The notes under the pieces are model-generated. The model was not told where the DNA came from and ran no database searches. It saw nothing but the letters and a program-made list of their open reading frames with translations. A stretch of 64,000 nucleotides of DNA from Tigheibacillus halophilus (lineage in GTDB: Bacteria > Bacillota > Bacilli > Bacillales > Amphibacillaceae). This document shows positions 62,899-64,000 of the stretch, one piece after another (the first letter of the stretch is position 1; every line of letters starts with the position of its first letter). The DNA lies in assembly GCF_042683165.1 (NCBI RefSeq), contig NZ_JBHUIZ010000015.1, positions 372,001 to 436,000 on the forward strand. Reading direction: 5' to 3'. The position numbers and the translations under genes are program-made.

Positions 62899-63612
62899 AT
62901 GCGTGTATCACGAAAAAAAGGACCATTGTACTCACAAATCAGAGATATTGTTCGGGATCGTATTTTACACGGGGTTTATGCAATAGGAGAGAATATTCCC
63001 CCTGAACCTGAGTTGGAAAGAGAATTCAATGTCAGTAAAATTACCGTTCGCAATGCGATCAAGGAACTGGTTCAGGAGGGTTATCTGGAGACTAGAAGCG
63101 GTAAAGGAACAAAAGTGATACGGAATATAACCGCCTCCAAACTTTCCAGGGGCAAACGGTTTACCGAAACATTGGTGGAACAGGGGCATAAAGTTCAAAA
63201 GCAAATTCTGAATGTCAACGAACTGGAAAATCAACCAGGTACAGAAAAATATCATTTATTCGGAAAATATTGCTTCAGTATAGAGCGCCTTTACTTTCTT
63301 GATGATCGTCCGTATATCCATTATATGCATTATGTTTCCAGTCAACTGATGAACAGAGAGACTGCGGTTTATCAGGATCAATCGTTATATAAGCTGATCG
63401 AGGACAAGAATATCGACTTGAAAACCTTTCGAGATCAGTTTGATGTGGTCGATGTACCTGCAAATGTTGCCAAGAAATTAGAAATGGATGATGATCGTAT
63501 GATTTTGAAGCGGGAACGATATGCTTATGACGAAAACGATCAGCTAATTGAATATAGTGTGGGATATTATAATACTTCCATGCAAAAGTACTTGATTCAC
63601 TATGATGTGTAG
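62899..63612 (+). CDS. GntR-family regulator with UTRA domain (HutC type)
   Basis: The 237-aa product has an N-terminal winged HTH (IPPEPELEREFNVSKITVRN in the middle of the motif, LVQEGYLETRSGKGTKV at the wing) and a C-terminal UTRA ligand domain. The start is ATG 62899; ATG 62893 lies inside the AGGAGG. It precedes an amidohydrolase gene by about 200 bp and probably controls it. The effector is a phosphorylated sugar or sugar-acid in many relatives. Confidence 0.9.
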   Translation: MRVSRKKGPLYSQIRDIVRDRILHGVYAIGENIPPEPELEREFNVSKITVRNAIKELVQEGYLETRSGKGTKVIRNITASKLSRGKRFTETLVEQGHKVQKQILNVNELENQPGTEKYHLFGKYCFSIERLYFLDDRPYIHYMHYVSSQLMNRETAVYQDQSLYKLIEDKNIDLKTFRDQFDVVDVPANVAKKLEMDDDRMILKRERYAYDENDQLIEYSVGYYNTSMQKYLIHYDV

Positions 63613-63641
63613 TCTGGAAAGACATGGTATCTATTGTCGCC

Positions 63642-63682
63642 AAACCGTGGTTTTGCATGGATGTTTTATCCGCGGTTTTTTA
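63642..63682 (+). terminator. Terminator after the GntR/UTRA gene
   Basis: AAACCGTGG (63642-63650) pairs with CCGCGGTTT (63670-63678), one G-U, followed by T residues. Confidence 0.65.
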
Positions 63683-63704
63683 TTCATTATTTTTTTACCT
63701 CATA

Positions 63705-63718
63705 AACATTATAATGTT
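63705..63718. promoter_or_regulatory. Perfect palindrome containing a TATAAT
   Basis: AACATTATAATGTT is a perfect 14-bp palindrome whose centre is the -10-like TATAAT (63710-63715). The -35 is weak. It lies about 100 bp before the amidohydrolase start and may be both promoter and operator. Confidence 0.4.
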
Positions 63719-63814
63719 ATATTGATTTATCGATTGAAAAGTGGTAGGCTGGTGAAGAAAGAGAATGATAACCGCTTACACTAATACAGCATCAGAGATA
63801 AAAGGGATGATTAC

Positions 63815-64000
63815 ATGAAGAACAGTTTTATTTTGCGGAATGTAAAACGTATCGATGGCAACAGCGCAGATATAGCAATCACAGATGGAAAGATTAGCAA
63901 CATATCTCCTGCTGGAGGTGAATCAGAAGAGCATATCATTGATTTTCAAAATAAAGTCTATGTATCTAGCGGTTGGATTGATATGCATGTACATGCTTTT
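63815..64000 (+). CDS. Amidohydrolase (dihydroorotase-like), 3' end outside window
   Basis: The first 62 codons are visible. The start is ATG 63815 with AAAGGGA before it. The N-terminus (SFILRNVKRIDG, then DIAITDGKISNI) and the HVHAF metal motif at the cut end indicate a composite-barrel amidohydrolase. Amidohydrolases of the EF_0837/AHA_3915 type are often paired with UTRA-type regulators and DgaE/DgaF-like enzymes; whether that holds here lies outside the window. Confidence 0.75.
   Translation, partial: MKNSFILRNVKRIDGNSADIAITDGKISNISPAGGESEEHIIDFQNKVYVSSGWIDMHVHAF

Noticed and set aside
1..64000. tRNA, rRNA, CRISPR arrays, insertion sequences, prophage or toxin-antitoxin genes
   Set aside because: I looked for repeats with regular spacers, transposase motifs and terminal inverted repeats and saw none; absence by eye is not proof.

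Overview
The window is low-GC Gram-positive DNA, most likely from a salt-tolerant Bacillaceae member of the Oceanobacillus/Virgibacillus type. Strong AGGAGG ribosome sites, frequent TTG/GTG starts, SigA promoters, a SigB promoter, a YkuK-type protein, AraR, a PRD-type PTS regulator and many sodium-coupled transporters point that way. The genus is inferred from gene content only. I see no tRNA, rRNA, CRISPR array or insertion sequence.

Most of the window is a chain of separate catabolic modules, each with its own regulator and transporter. (1) 1-3758: the end of a CdaR/PucR-type regulator, a D-amino-acid-dehydrogenase-like flavoenzyme and an NhaC-type antiporter. (2) 3909-5641: a secreted NlpC/P60 protein whose catalytic Cys is Ser, and a methyltransferase. 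(3) 5923-11021: a MtlR-like PRD regulator, fructose-type EIIA and EIIBC, and a MalY/PatB-type PLP enzyme. (4) 12102-17883: a PucR regulator, a creatinase-like M24 protein that lacks peptidase metal ligands, a sodium:solute symporter and an amidohydrolase. (5) 17988-24376: general-purpose genes (SigB-driven CsbD, a membrane protein of unknown function, YkuK, a SpoIIAA-like protein) plus a CaiC-like CoA ligase with an MHS-family transporter.

(6) 24630-27327: an M20 aminoacylase with a YfcC-type carrier. (7) 27643-37689: a LacI-regulated cluster combining a cyclic-ureide amidohydrolase and NCS1 permease with an extended SDR, a sugar symporter, a small membrane protein, KDG kinase, KDPG aldolase and a cytosolic four-Asp-box propeller protein. 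This is the least familiar grouping here. (8) 37798-40731: a small secreted protein, an LD-carboxypeptidase and RarA. (9) 41354-49181: a LysR regulator divergent from a TRAP transporter, an isopropylmalate-dehydrogenase-family enzyme, PrpF and a TcuA-like flavoprotein, probably for tricarballylate or a related tricarboxylate. (10) 49554-55480: an IclR regulator, hydantoinase-like enzyme, DUF3311 protein, symporter, AroM-family protein and N-carbamoyl amidohydrolase, which looks like a hydantoin or ureide pathway with AroM where a racemase is usually found. (11) 55831-57069: SstT. (12) 57379-62533: AraR with a FGGY kinase, AraD and AraA, with AraR-like sites around a near-consensus promoter. 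(13) 62899-64000: a GntR/UTRA regulator and the start of another amidohydrolase operon, cut by the window end.

The shared theme is sodium- or TRAP-coupled uptake of small organic acids, cyclic amides and sugars, followed by C-N hydrolysis or keto-deoxy-sugar metabolism. Several promoters carry clear inverted-repeat operators, and a few carry CcpA-like sites.
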